DNA from: Lepiota brunneoincarnata
Lineage: Eukaryota > Basidiomycota > Agaricomycetes > Agaricales > Agaricaceae
Assembly: GCA_023014365.1 (NCBI GenBank)
Contig: JAEBUN010000030.1
Span: 248,001-312,000, forward strand
Length of the DNA: 64,000 nt
Direction: 5' to 3'
The translations under genes and the position numbers were made by a program. Each line of letters begins with the position of its first letter. The first letter of the stretch is position 1. Shown here one piece after another: positions 24,719 to 35,529 of the stretch. A model generated the notes under the pieces. That model saw only the letters and a program-made list of their open reading frames with translations, did no database searches and was not told the origin of the DNA.

Positions 24719-25817
24719 ATGGGTGCCGTCCTGTCTCCACTTCTCAACGCAGCCAACTCTACTACTAGAGACGAAGACTATATCCCTTCCGAATCAGATG
24801 TCTTCGCTACTCGTAATATTTTGAATTCCCGCCTTCCACTCGAATTAGTGGATACCGTTCTGGATCTGGCCAAATATTGGCCATGTATTTCAGCGATGTG
24901 TTCGTTATCCTTTGACCTCTCTGCTCCCGCAGGACAGGAGATAGCATTTTGTTGCTTCATAACACCGGGTATACCCTGTGCTTCCCGCCTGATAAAGACA
25001 AGGAATCAAGTGGAGGATCAGGTGGAGTTGGAGGACTTTGAGGTCGATGTCAGGAGGCGGGTCAAAAGAGTAGTCTTTGAGATATCCAGTCGTGACCAGG
25101 GGTGGGGTGGAGAGCCAGGTTTGACCTGTCCGTTACTCTGAGTTCGAAAAAGCGCCACTCTGCAAGCTAACTCTCTCTCTTGCCCTAGTACCTTATGCTG
25201 GATCTTGGACGTGGTTCGACGCCGAGATATGGCGTCCCAACGGTGTCCCAGAACCCACTGGCCACAGTTTTTATGAATCGATCTCGTCCACCATAACTGA
25301 AAGCGCTCAGATCAATCCCGAGATGATCTCACCAACGGATGAAGAGCTCGCTGCTGCTGGATACCACCGAGTCGAACCTCCGTCCTCTTGCGCCGACATT
25401 CAGGCCAATACCTCATGGCTCATCCAACGCAATCGGCGGGCCAGTTCCCGGGTTCGAACGCATGTAGTTGGCTGGTCAGACAGGGATTTCGTCCATCATG
25501 AATGCCATCCGGAGTACGGCTCTGATAGTTCTGTGTCGTCGGCTTCAGATAGCGATTCCGATACACCTGCGCAAAGTACTTCAGCCCCAACTCGGGCCAC
25601 CCTTCCCGACCTATATGGTTGTGGGAATGGAGCTGGTTTTGTTCGATCTCTTCAAGTCGGTGATCGTATTGCTGTCGTAGCTAGGGCGAAGGTACGAACG
25701 GAGTGTTCCTATCCAAGTACGCCCTCTGTTGTGCTAACCTACACGATGTAGTATCCTGGCTGGGAGAACCAACTCCATGGCAATCTCAAAGCCAAAATAA
25801 TGTACACTATTATCTAA
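24719..25817 (+). CDS. G1: F-box-like N-terminus protein, unit 1 copy
   Basis: A three-exon model reads without a stop: 24,719-25,118, 25,189-25,691 and 25,752-25,817, giving 322 aa. Introns of 70 and 60 bases have GT..AG ends, and the first has a branch-like gctaac. Residues about 39-56 (SRLPLELVDTVLDLA) resemble the first helix of an F-box, the motif that docks Skp1 in SCF ubiquitin ligases, but the rest of an F-box is not evident. The middle has a PYAGSWTWFDAEIW patch, then an acidic serine-rich linker (SDSSVSSASDSDSD). The end, GFVRSLQVGDRIAVVARAKYPGWENQ, closes a beta-rich looking domain (quoted in two halves of the same exon junction, intron before YPGW). I know this architecture only from uncharacterised agaricomycete proteins. 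It lies upstream of the broken proline-rich gene and NLR1. Confidence 0.7.
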
Positions 25818-26824
25818 CAGCTTGTCTCCTGCCTTTAATACAGGTGTCACCTTCCTCCCTCGAACTTGCCTGCATGTGTCACGGCTATGGATCATTTATT
25901 CCCCTAAAGAACAACCGGCCGAGGAAACCGCACTGGGAACGGGTGGATTCGGTCTGATTCGATTCCAAATCATGGATGATGACTCCTCTGAGAGACACAT
26001 CTGGTGGCCGCACATAACGCCCTATGCCGGGAGGTGGGCCGAGGGGAAAAGGGGGCAACACGGAAGTTTGAAGTCGGCTATGTAAAGATTTTTAAGATAA
26101 AGGGATGAGCAGGGATGTGAAAAATGATGGGCGCACTGGCAAATTCAATAAGGGAATTAGATTGATGTGGGTTGGCGACGTTAAATCACTCGGTGATATC
26201 GCTTAATATCTGCCGCCCACAACCTCGAGTCTTCACACTGTTGCCCTGAATGGCAAGCGCACGGGCCAAAGGGGGATGTCATCAGGGTTGTGCCCTAACA
26301 AAGCAAAGCGCGTGTGTTCCTCCCTGTCGATTCTCCTCAACACAGTGTGCTTCACCAACCGTTCATGAAGCGGGAATACCCGATGAACATACAATATATT
26401 CTGTTGTGTCAGTGGTAATGCTTTATTATGTGAAAACCAAATCTGATTAGTTTGTATCTATTTACTCGCAGGCTTTGTTGATGTACTGGTACTATACAGC
26501 CATCGGCTGATCAACTTCCCTTTCTGTGCCGCCTATGCTCAGTGCTCATCCCTGGTAATTCGCATGGAACTGCATTTATCAATGATCGCTTGTCATACAG
26601 TGGGGATATACGCTCGGTAACTCGATGGTTCGTCCCCGTTGGCAATGGCTCGTCTTGCCAGCAGAGAACTCAATCACTTTATCACGACGAGAACACCCGC
26701 CAACTGAACCAAGCGCTTCGGAGTCTAATAAATAATCGATAACCTCCAAGCCAAGGACTATCTTCTCTTCTTCCATCCTCGTCCTCTCTTCCCCTCCTTA
26801 AACGCGGTTCTGGATAACACGGCA
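25818..26824 (+). other. Spacer after G1 with a conserved short frame
   Basis: An 87-codon frame at 25,822-26,085 (GTGGFGLIRFQIMDDDSSE) directly follows the G1 stop. It recurs at 52,670-52,957 and, diverged, at 33,790-34,125 with the frame kept open. That hints it was once coding, perhaps an alternative last exon of G1, but no splice from G1 keeps the frame. The remaining 700 bases hold nothing I can name. Confidence 0.35.
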
Positions 26825-26990
26825 ATGTCGAAAGAAAGGACCCATGTCGAGACCTCTAGTACCAGTGCTTCCTCCGAACCTGAACCACGAATTGACCTCT
26901 ATGGTCCCTCGAAGAAGAGCGTATGGACCCGCCTGGGCCTCTGCTGGGAGAGTTTCAAGCGCGCAACAGGAACGGCAGGGTTGGTGGTCC
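26825..26990 (+). pseudogene. First-exon fragment, possibly amino-acid permease N-terminus, unit 1
   Basis: An ATG at 26,825 opens a polar, serine-rich peptide followed by IDLYGPSKKSVWTRLGL and SFKRATGTAGLVV. The copy at 35,530 reads RAPGTTGLVVHGTANL at the same place, which resembles the cytoplasmic N-terminus of basidiomycete amino-acid permeases just before the first TM helix. After about 26,990 the sequence changes and no permease TM helix follows. I take this as an orphan first exon. The family assignment is from memory of similar proteins and is uncertain. Confidence 0.35.
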
Positions 26991-29240
26991 TGAGGGAAGA
27001 TGCGATAGGCGGTTTCAAGCGGTCCACAATGAGGTCATGTATGGGCTCGATGTTCGGGGGGCTGGAATGTTGTGAAAAAGGAATGGTACGCTCGTATACT
27101 TCCTTGCTCATGCAACTGCTCACCTCCAGTCAGATCGCGGGGGATTTTGGAAAGCTCGTCGTTTTGGTAGGTCAAGGTTGCAGGATATCGGCTTAGTTAA
27201 CCCATTAGTTTCATAGGAAATACCAGAGGACGAAACACAACCGGGGCTCTCTCGCAGTCCTTATTGGGGCCACGCCAAAGTTGAAAGCCATGTGACTGAA
27301 GCCCATCGCTGCGTCAATGAAGTCCGACTATCAACCGTCCCTTCCATCAACCAATCGTCACGTCGTGCCAAGCCATAATTACCACAAATACCCGCTGTAT
27401 CCAATTCGCCTTTTGTCCACCAGGGAAGCCCCTCATCAGCAACCCAGCTGCCTATTGACGCCTACAATGACGGTGCCATACGTGACTATCCTCCCTGTCC
27501 CCAGGGGCCAGGATCCAATTTTCTCGATCATCATCAGCAACGCCCGTGAGCACATTTAATCAACAACCTCGATGTACTACGGTTCCTTATCCAGTGCATC
27601 CGCCATTCAGTCCGGTACCAATCGCAGGGTCGACGAATTTGGTTCCACCAATGGCCCCATTGACACCCCAACTACCAGCGGCGGTCACTTTGCAACTTTC
27701 CCGGTCAAAGGGCGTTCCGGGTCTGTGGGCACCAGTGGTGATTACCAGTTCCATGATAATCCATCCCTCCCCGCTGCTGATTGCTGATTATGGATCTACC
27801 GGCTCATTCTCGTCTTCAATAACGCAGGCACTTGCCTCAGAACTATTCTCACGAGATGATAAAACCTCTCCCCTTGGAAAACTGGGACGGTTCAGCCGCG
27901 ACAGTCCTGCCCCCACGTACGAGCCAAACCCGGACAACCCTTGGGCGGGCGGGCAGCGGTTGACTCACAATGACCACACATTACTCTCCGTTCATACCAG
28001 ACAGACTTCCAACCTGTCTGAGGACGATGCATTGCTCGCGTACATGACCGCCTCTCAAGAGCCCGTCACAGACCAGGAGGAGAGCGCTGGCATAAAGCAA
28101 GATAAACATGTAAGCAGACACGTAAGGTTTGGAGAGGTTCGGGAGATTGATGAGGGACCGGCCTTCTCTCCAATCCCACCGCAGCATTCGCCTGACGATT
28201 TGTCTATGCATGGCAGACGACCACCCGAGGATAGGAGTGCGTTTCTATCAATCACCGCCACTTTGTCTTTGCTGACCATAAGTCCAGATCACCGCGTCGA
28301 AGAGCCGGCTCATCCACAGGATGCAAGTCCCGTTCATATCAGCCGCGTACCAGGACCAGACGATGACCCTACCGCCCCCCTGAACCGGGAAGACGAAGAA
28401 AGAGCGCTCAATGCTGCGGCAGCGAGGGAGGTTGCGTTGGAACTACAGCCAAGTACTACTACATCCAGGACCTCATCCTTATCCCCAACCTCTCCGGTAC
28501 CAAGTGCGGTTACCCCTCAACAAGAGACGCCAAAGGGAACCACCAGCCTCACCGCTCATTCCTCCGAGCGCGTCATATATGGCCGACAGGCGGAGTGTCT
28601 CGCCCTGTCTTGAATGCACCCCTACATACGCTGAAAGCCCACATACCGGATCCCCCTCTTCACCGCTCACGCAGCAGCACAATATCGTATCTTCTCCTAT
28701 GACACAACCGAATCCATTCAATCCCCCAATGCCACAGGCCCATATTTATGGTCAAGGACATCCTCCACCAAGAATCACCGTAGACCATCCGCAGCCCTAT
28801 GATTCACAACTAGATTCATACCAGCGCTAAGCCGCTATTCCGCCACAGGACCAACATTACGAGGAACAGTCTAGCCAGAGCCAGTATATGCCAAGTTCGC
28901 CGGCGCCGGCCCCGCGACTGCCACCACCGCAGATCAACTTTCCACCAGAACACTCTGGTCCTCGTGGGCGATTTCCATCCTGCCAAGAACCAGCGCAAGG
29001 CGACGGAGCTAATGACTCAACGATGAGCTCTGCATATCAGACCCCAGCTCAGACCCCGGCTCAGACCCCATCTGAGCATGCCCCTCCTTCACCGGGTGTC
29101 ACTTATGTTTTCTTCTGTTGTACTCTATTGTACGCTATGATTCGTCTCCATCATGCTCTTGGACCCCCTTTGGACACTGATTGGTTGAGGACTCTTACGA
29201 GGACGAAGGACTCGTCTAAATCGTCTATGGGTTCACACTA
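26991..29240 (+). pseudogene. Proline/serine-rich disordered protein, broken, unit 1
   Basis: A series of plus-strand frames reads as one low-complexity protein rich in Pro, Ser, Gln and His. One frame runs 27,217-27,547 (YNDGAIRDYPPCPQGPG) with a TAA at 27,376. A second frame runs 27,546-28,540 (PVPIAGSTNLVPPMAPLTPQ). A third runs from 28,540 on (ASYMADRRSVSPCLE, PAPAPRLPPPQINFPP) with a TAA at 28,828. At both TAA codons the surrounding sequence continues in frame, as if CAA (Gln) had mutated to TAA. The two frame changes fall near a CCC run (27,545) and an AAAGGG run (28,535). All four lesions are shared with unit 2, so the gene was dead before the duplication. No domain is recognised. Confidence 0.55.
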
Positions 29241-29475
29241 GCACATGTAATTCTATATGTAAGCATCCGAGTTTTATGCTTCATTGTATCACTCGAGCAA
29301 GGGTAGGAATGCTCGCTCATAAATCTCAGTCGCTTTGGACCAATGTCAGCAATGGTGGGGTAACGAAATGCCGGAGCCCAGGTCGCGATTTTTGCTGAAT
29401 GATGTCACTAAGATATTGCTGTGGTCCGGATCTCGTGGGAAGATTGCTGCTGTAGAACACAGTGAGGCAGCATTA

Positions 29476-29640
29476 ATGGCGCCCAAGAACTCAAGCCATG
29501 ACCTCCACCCAACGCACTGTCTTACAAGCCTCAGCGACAGCCATGACCGCTCATGGATTACCCGCGACGCCTGGCCTTGTTGCACCCCCGGCCAATCCAC
29601 CAACATCGAATTTCGAACCCATGGTCTCCACCTCCGTTAA
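29476..29640 (+). promoter_or_regulatory. Upstream overlapping ORF at the NLR1 start
   Basis: An ATG at 29,476 (MAPKNSSHDLHP) opens a 54-codon frame that overlaps the NLR1 start (29,498) in another frame and ends at 29,640. It is also open in unit 2 (56,328-56,492). It could be a translational control uORF, or the old NLR1 start displaced by a one-base indel, since MAPK-S-S is a usual beginning for such NLRs. Confidence 0.35.
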
Positions 29641-32600
29641 CCTAACTGATACCGTATCAAAGATTGCAAAGGAGGTTGGCGAACTGTTCAAGGATTTACC
29701 GTATGTGAAGGCGTTTGCAGGAGTTTTGCTTCAAATTATCAAGATCAGAGAGGTGCACAAGCTTACTGGAAACCAAAGGGTCATCTAACAACAAAACAGG
29801 AAATACAAACCGAAAAGGATCGGTCTCAGGAACTGATCGAAAAGATATTGGGCAGGTCAAAGGTCATCCTCCATGGCCTGCGCCAAGTGGCTACATCATC
29901 ACACAGGAACCAGCTGAAGGACACAGAGGAGGAATTAGGAGAGTATAACCGGTAATACCACCCGACCTCTTTTCCCCTTTGTGAATTAGCTGATCTACCG
30001 CTCAGTCTCCTTGGGAAAATTCACGGTACGCTCATAACAAAGGCTCCAAAAGGCGTGCGGGGGAAAATGGGGAAGTGGATAAATCGGAATTCGAGGATCG
30101 AGACTCTGGCCAAGTATGATCGTCTCATCGATAGCGTCCACGCGAATCTCAATGTATGTCTGGAGTCTGTATTCATATCGCTTGCTCTCATTCGACCTCT
30201 ACAGACTGGAATCCTTCTCAAGCTCATCAATCCACCTCAATCTGCTCAGCCATCCTCAGGTCCGGCCAGGTACGACAAACCTCATGTTATCTGTATCCAG
30301 TGTCCTGATGCTTGCCCTCGCTATTCAGTACTCTCTACAAGCCCATTCCTCGCCCTGATCAGATGATTGGGAGAGACGAAGAGAAATCCGCGGTCATTGG
30401 AACACTGCTCAACGACCCATTGCCACGGGTCACGATCTTGGGGGCCGGTGGGATGGGTAAAACGACACTCGCTCTCACTGCTGTGCACGACCGCGCGGTG
30501 GTTGAGCGATACCCTTCGCGGTACTTTGTCTCCTGCGAAGCGACCACCTCGCTAGCCGGCCTGATTTGGGAAATTGCTAATGCGCTACGCATCCCGCCTT
30601 CGGAGCGCAACGAAAACTTGATTGACATTGTTCTATCCCAATTTCATGGAAATACCATCCTATGCTTGGACAACTTCGAGACCATCTGGGAGGACGAGGC
30701 AATCCGGCGGGACATAGAAGACTTCTTATCTCACCTTGATTGTGTACCCGACCTCGCAATTATTATCACCATGCGTGGCACCCAGCGCCCTTCTGGAGCC
30801 GCCTGGTCGCAGCCGTTACTGCCACCCTTGAAGGAACTGAACGACAGCGACGCAAAGATGATATTCCAAAAGTCTCGAGTGCCAATGGACGAATTCGCCG
30901 AAAAATTGGTCGGGGTTGCCAATGGGATACCGCTGGCCATCAAACTCATCATTGCCCAATTACACGAAGGGAACGAGAGGCCCAAATCGCTGTGGGCGCG
31001 ATGGGAGCGGACGCAGACAAGGGCCATAGGGACGGGTACCAAGCATCGCTTATCCAATCTCGACGCGTCCATTCACCTGTCGGTGCACAGCCCACGTATG
31101 CAGGCAGACCCAAATGCTATCCTGATTTTTGCCATGCTATCGAGCCTTCCGGACGGGTTCCCATGCCGACAGGAGGCCATTGACGAACTCCAAAGTCACT
31201 TACCAGCAACAATCCGTCTTCAGGAGACATTGGTGTCCCTCCAACGGGTATCACTCATCTACGTCGACGGAACTGAGGGAACGCTCAGATATCGAATGCT
31301 TGTGCCGATCCGGGAGTTCGGCATGAAGATGGAGATGGATCGTCTGCTCGATAGCTGCTTAAGCACCTTCTACGCCGGGATGATGAATCGTTTTGCGAAT
31401 TACACAAATCCCACTGGCCATAACATAATTCCACCAGAGCTTCTCAATGTACGCTCGGTGTTCACGAAAGTGCTCAAGGAAGACCAAGTGGATGAGAAGA
31501 TTGTTGACGCTTCCATTGATTATACCCTTTGGTGCATTTATATGGGCAATCCCACTTCGGAGATCATTGACCTGGCACTGCAGCGGAAGGTGGTTGGGTC
31601 ATCAAGGTTACATGCGCGATGTGTTTCAGCCTTGTCGCGTGTGTATTTTCGACAGAATAAGCTAGCTGAGGCGGAGTCGTCTTTCACGAAAGCGATGGAG
31701 CTTCACCAGCAATCGCATTCTGTGCTTGGTGAGGCCAACGATGTCCAGAACCTGGGAGAAGTGTATTTGCGACGGGATAAGCTAGACGAAGCCGAGTTGG
31801 CGTTCAAGAAAGCGATGGAGCTTCACCAGCAATCGCATTCTGTGCTTGGTGAGGCCTACGATGTCCAGAAGCTGGGAGAAGTGTATTTGCGACGGGATAA
31901 GCTAGACGAAGCCGAGTTGGCGTTCAAGAAAGCGATGGAGCTTCACCAGCAATCGCATGACGTGCTTGGTGAGGCCAACGATGTCCAGAAGCTGGGACAA
32001 GTGTATTTGCGACGGGATAAGCTAGACGAAGCCGAGTTGGCGTTCAAGAAAGCGATGGAGCTTCACCAGCAATCGCATTCTGTGCTTGGTGAGGCCTACG
32101 ATGTCCAGAACCTGGGACAAGTGTATTTGCGACGGGCTAAGCTAGACGAAGCCGAGTTGGCGTTCAAGAAAGCGATGGAGCTTCACCAGCAATCGCATGA
32201 CGTGCTTGGTGAGGCCAACGATGTCCAGAACCTGGGAGAAGTGTATTTGCGACGGGCTAAGCTAGACGAAGCCGAGTTGGCGTTCAAGAAAGCGATGGAG
32301 CTTCACCAGCAATCGCATTCTGTGCTTGGTGAGGCCAACGATGTCCAGAAGCTGGGACAAGTGTATTTGCGACGGGATAAGCTAGACGAAGCCGAGTTGG
32401 CGTTCAAGAAAGCGATGGAGCTTCACCAGCAATCGCATGACGTGCTTGGTGAGGCCAACGATGTCCAGAAGCTGGGACAAGTGTATTTGCGACGGGCTAA
32501 GCTACACGAAGCCGAGTTGGCGTTCAAGAAAGCGATGGAGCTTCACCAGCAATCGCATGACGTGCTTGGTGAGGCCAACGATGTCCAGAAGCTGGGACAA

Positions 32601-32996
32601 GTGTATTTGCGACGGGATAAGCTAGACGAAGCCGAGTTGGCGTTCAAGAAAGCGATGGAGCTTCACCAGCAATCGCATTCTGTGCTTGGTGAGGCCTACG
32701 ATGTCCAGAACCTGGGACAAGTGTATTTGCGACGGGCTAAGCTAGACGAAGCCGAGTTGGCGTTCAAGAAAGCGATGGAGCTTCACCAGCAATCGCATGA
32801 CGTGCTTGGTGAGGCTGGCGATGTCCAGCTGCTGGGACGAGTGCATTTGCAATGGGATAAATTGGACAAAGCTGAGCAATATTTCAACCAAGCTCTTCTT
32901 CTTCACTGTCAATGCCAGTCACCACGAGATGAAACTACGGACTTAAAGCTACTTGAACATGTTCGGAAGCGCAGGGAGGTGCTATCCGCAGCATAA
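29498..32996 (+). CDS. NLR1: MLKL-like helical / NB-ARC / TPR receptor, unit 1
   Basis: Five exons (29,498-29,752; 29,800-29,951; 30,006-30,153; 30,205-30,269; 30,329-32,996) join in frame to 1,095 aa. Residues about 50-185 form a helical bundle (DTVSKIAKEVGELFKDL, RSQELIEKILGRSKVIL, NRNSRIETLAKYDRL) of the MLKL N-terminal/HeLo-like kind used for membrane attack in cell death. The NTPase follows: Walker A GAGGMGKTT (245-253, Lys251), Walker B ILCLDNFE (Asp321), sensor ITMRGTQRP (Arg356) and the GIPL motif (406-409). From about residue 634 come TPR units: one diverged, nine nearly identical 40-residue units, and one diverged cap. In known fungal NLRs the repeats bind a ligand, the NTPase oligomerises and the N-terminal domain executes the response, typically in non-self recognition. 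Specific role here is inferred. It is convergent with NLR2. Confidence 0.88.
31695..32774 (+). repeat. TPR minisatellite of NLR1, nine 120-base units
   Basis: Nine direct 120-base repeats, each one 40-residue TPR unit starting MELHQQSH. They differ at six codons: gac/tct, aac/tac, aac/aag, gaa/caa, gat/gct and one gac to cac. Every difference I could find changes the amino acid, and no silent difference is present within the nine. A diverged tenth unit starts at 32,775. Confidence 0.95.
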
Positions 32997-33253
32997 GGCA
33001 TTTTCATCATTCTATGCATTACCTCATCTTTGGTTATCTTCAGTGGTTTGGCTTCGTTGTTGGTAGTTGGGCATTTCAGGAAGGGCCTCCACTTTCATTT
33101 GTTTCATTCAAATGACATAAAACCTTTACTCGACGAAAATCAATACACATACAATATAATATCAGCAAATAAATAATGTGCTAATGAACTAGAGGGAAGT
33201 GAACAGGAAATGAGAGAGATAGAGGAGAGTAGTGGGGGGATTAACCAATGACA
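32997..33253. other. NLR1 3' flank
   Basis: A short AT-rich spacer between the NLR1 stop and the truncated G1 copy. It contains aaatcaatacacatacaatataatatcagcaaataaataatg, given here in parts: an AT-rich tract at 33,139-33,178 that could serve 3'-end formation. It is kept in unit 2. Confidence 0.35.
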
Positions 33254-34125
33254 ATGGGTGCTGTCCTGTCTCCACTTCTCGACGCAGCCGACTCTACTAC
33301 TAGAGATGAACATCATATCCCTTCCGAATCAGATGTCTTCGCTACTCGTGACATTTTGAATTCACGCCTTCCACTCGAATCGGTGGATACCGTTCTAGAT
33401 CTGGACCTCCATCCTCTTGCGCCGACATTCAGGCCAATAGGTCATGGCTCATCCAACGCAATCGGCGGGCCAGCTCCCGGGTTCGAACGCATGTAGTTGG
33501 CTGGTCAGACAGGGATTTTGTCCATCATGAATGCCATCTGGAGTACGGCTCCGATAGTTCGGTGTCATCAGCTTCGGATAGTGACTCTGACACACCCGCA
33601 TAAAGTACTTCAGCCCCAGCTTGGGCCACCCTTCCCGACCTATATCGTTACGGGAATGGGGCTGGTTTTGTTCGATCTCTTCAAGTCGGTGATCGTATTG
33701 CTGTCGTAGCTAGGGCGAAGGCACGAACGAAGTATTCCCATCCAAGTACAACCCCCCTTATGCTAACCTATATCATGGTTGGGAGAACCAACTCCATGGC
33801 AATCTCAAAGCCAAATCAATGTACACTATTATCTAACAGCTTGTCTCCTGCCTTCAACACAGGCGTCATCGCCCTCCCCCGAACATTCCTGTATGTGTCA
33901 CGGCTATGGACCATTTATTCCCCTAAAGAACCAACAAGGGAGGAATCCGCACTGGGAACAAGTGGATTCGGTCTGATTCGATTCCAAATCATGGTTGATG
34001 ACTCCTCTGAGAAACACATCTGGTGGCTGCATATAGTGCCCCATGCCATGAGGTGTGCCGAGGGGAAAGGGGGAGCAACACGGAAGTGTGAAGTCGGCTA
34101 TGTAAAATTTAAGATAAAGGGATGA
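33254..34125 (+). pseudogene. Truncated G1 copy, unit 1
   Basis: The start (MGAVLSPLLDAADS) and the F-box-like segment SRLPLESVDTVLDL match G1, then about 510 bases are missing: the sequence jumps at about 33,403 to the part equal to 25,377. The joined frame is wrong and stops at 33,496. The serine-rich stretch carries a TAA (33,601) where G1 has CAA-like coding, and the GFVRSLQVGDRIAVVARAK end is still readable. After it, the flank equals 25,750-26,100. It lies about 260 bases downstream of NLR1, in the same orientation as the intact G1 upstream. Confidence 0.75.
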
Positions 34126-35529
34126 GCAGGGATGCGAAAAACGATGGGCGCATGAGCTGGCAAATTCAATGAAGCGATTAGATTGATGTGGGTTGGCGAC
34201 GTTAAATCACTCGGTGATATCGCTTAATATCTGCCGCCCACAACTTCGGGTCTTCACACTGCTGCTCCTGAACAGCAAGCGCACGGGCCAGCTAGTGTCC
34301 GCATGGTGATAAAGCCAGCTAAAAAGGTGAGTGTTTTGTGTATCGGCCGCTGTAACGCCAAAATATAGTGATCGTTGAGGCTATTGTGGGTGAGTGTGAG
34401 CATAGAGTCATAATGCAGGCTGCAGACAGTGGTATACCATGGATAGACAACCTTCGAAAATCCGGATATCCCCCAGTCGATCCCTGAATCGCCCATGTGA
34501 TGAGTGACCCTGGGGATACAATAGCGACCTTCCTGTCACCTAACCATCGTTCCACCTTATTTTCTGAGGTTGAGAGTGTTCAAGCGATTGGAGAGATAAG
34601 TGGATAATTTTGTTATCAACGAGTACTTGAGCGCACTGAACGCTTGCCTTTTGCGTTCATGCAATTAATTGAATCTGCCAAGATAAACCAAAGCACTTGG
34701 GGGCACAAAACTTTACTTTGCCGGTTCACTACGGATAAGTAGCGAAGCCACATATCCGTCGCCCGCACACTCCAAAGTCCCATGTATTGTGGTATGAGGA
34801 ACACCCAAGCTCAAGACCTCAAAGTCAAAGTTGAGGGAGGCATTGACTCTCACGACAAGTGATCGCAAATTTCTGCCACGATGTTAGTACCGTCCTAGCG
34901 GTCCATGATTGCGGGGCTGGTGCCCTATGGGGCTATCGCTTGCTTCTAAGCAGTCAAGAAACAAGCGGTTACCAGGGCTGTTATCGATCCACTTGGTAAG
35001 GTATTTGTGGAACGAGATATTCACTGCAGTATTGTCTTGCGTTCAAGTGAATCTCAATGCTCAGGCACTCATTACAAGGGAAAGGGCGCAAAGTGTCTCT
35101 TGGTCGCTGTGTGAGGTGTTTGGTTGGGAAAGACGTTGGATTCAGGGTTGTGCCGTAACAAAGCAAAGCGCGTGTGCTCCTCCCTGTCGATTCTCCTCAG
35201 CATGATCAGACGCAACTTCCCCTTCCGTGCCGCATATGCTCATCCCTGGTAATTTATGCATTATTCGCATGGAACTGCACTTATCAGTGATCGCTTGTCA
35301 TACAGTGGGGACGTCCGCTCGGTAACTTGATGGTTGGTTCCTGTTGGCAATGGCTCGTCTTGCCAGCAGAGAACTCAATCACCTTATCACGACAAGAACA
35401 CCCGCCAATTGAAACGAGCGCTTCTGAGCCCGATAAATAAGTGATAACCTCAAAGCCAAGGACTTTCTTCTCTTCCTCCATTCTCGTCCTCTCTTCCCCT
35501 CCCTGGACGCGGTTCTGGACGACACGACG
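34126..35529. other. Flank copy interrupted by 850 unique bases
   Basis: From 34,126 to about 34,290 and from about 35,137 to 35,529 this matches 26,100-26,285 and 26,290-26,824. Between them, 34,291-35,136 has no counterpart. A 78-codon minus frame (34,319-34,555, with SAACIMTLCSHSPTIAS) lies in the insert and is not recognised. No flanking target duplication is evident. All of it is absent from unit 2. Confidence 0.45.

Noticed and set aside
25440..25470. cgggttcgaacgc resembles the B box of a tRNA gene
   Set aside because: It lies inside a G1 exon and no cloverleaf or A box fits around it.
27317..27787. Two further plus frames (27,317-27,559 and 27,572-27,787) as separate genes
   Set aside because: They overlap the proline-rich gene in other frames and show no motif of their own.
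31695..32774. Regular direct repeats as a possible CRISPR array
   Set aside because: Units are 120 bases, coding, without unique spacers, and the genome is eukaryotic.
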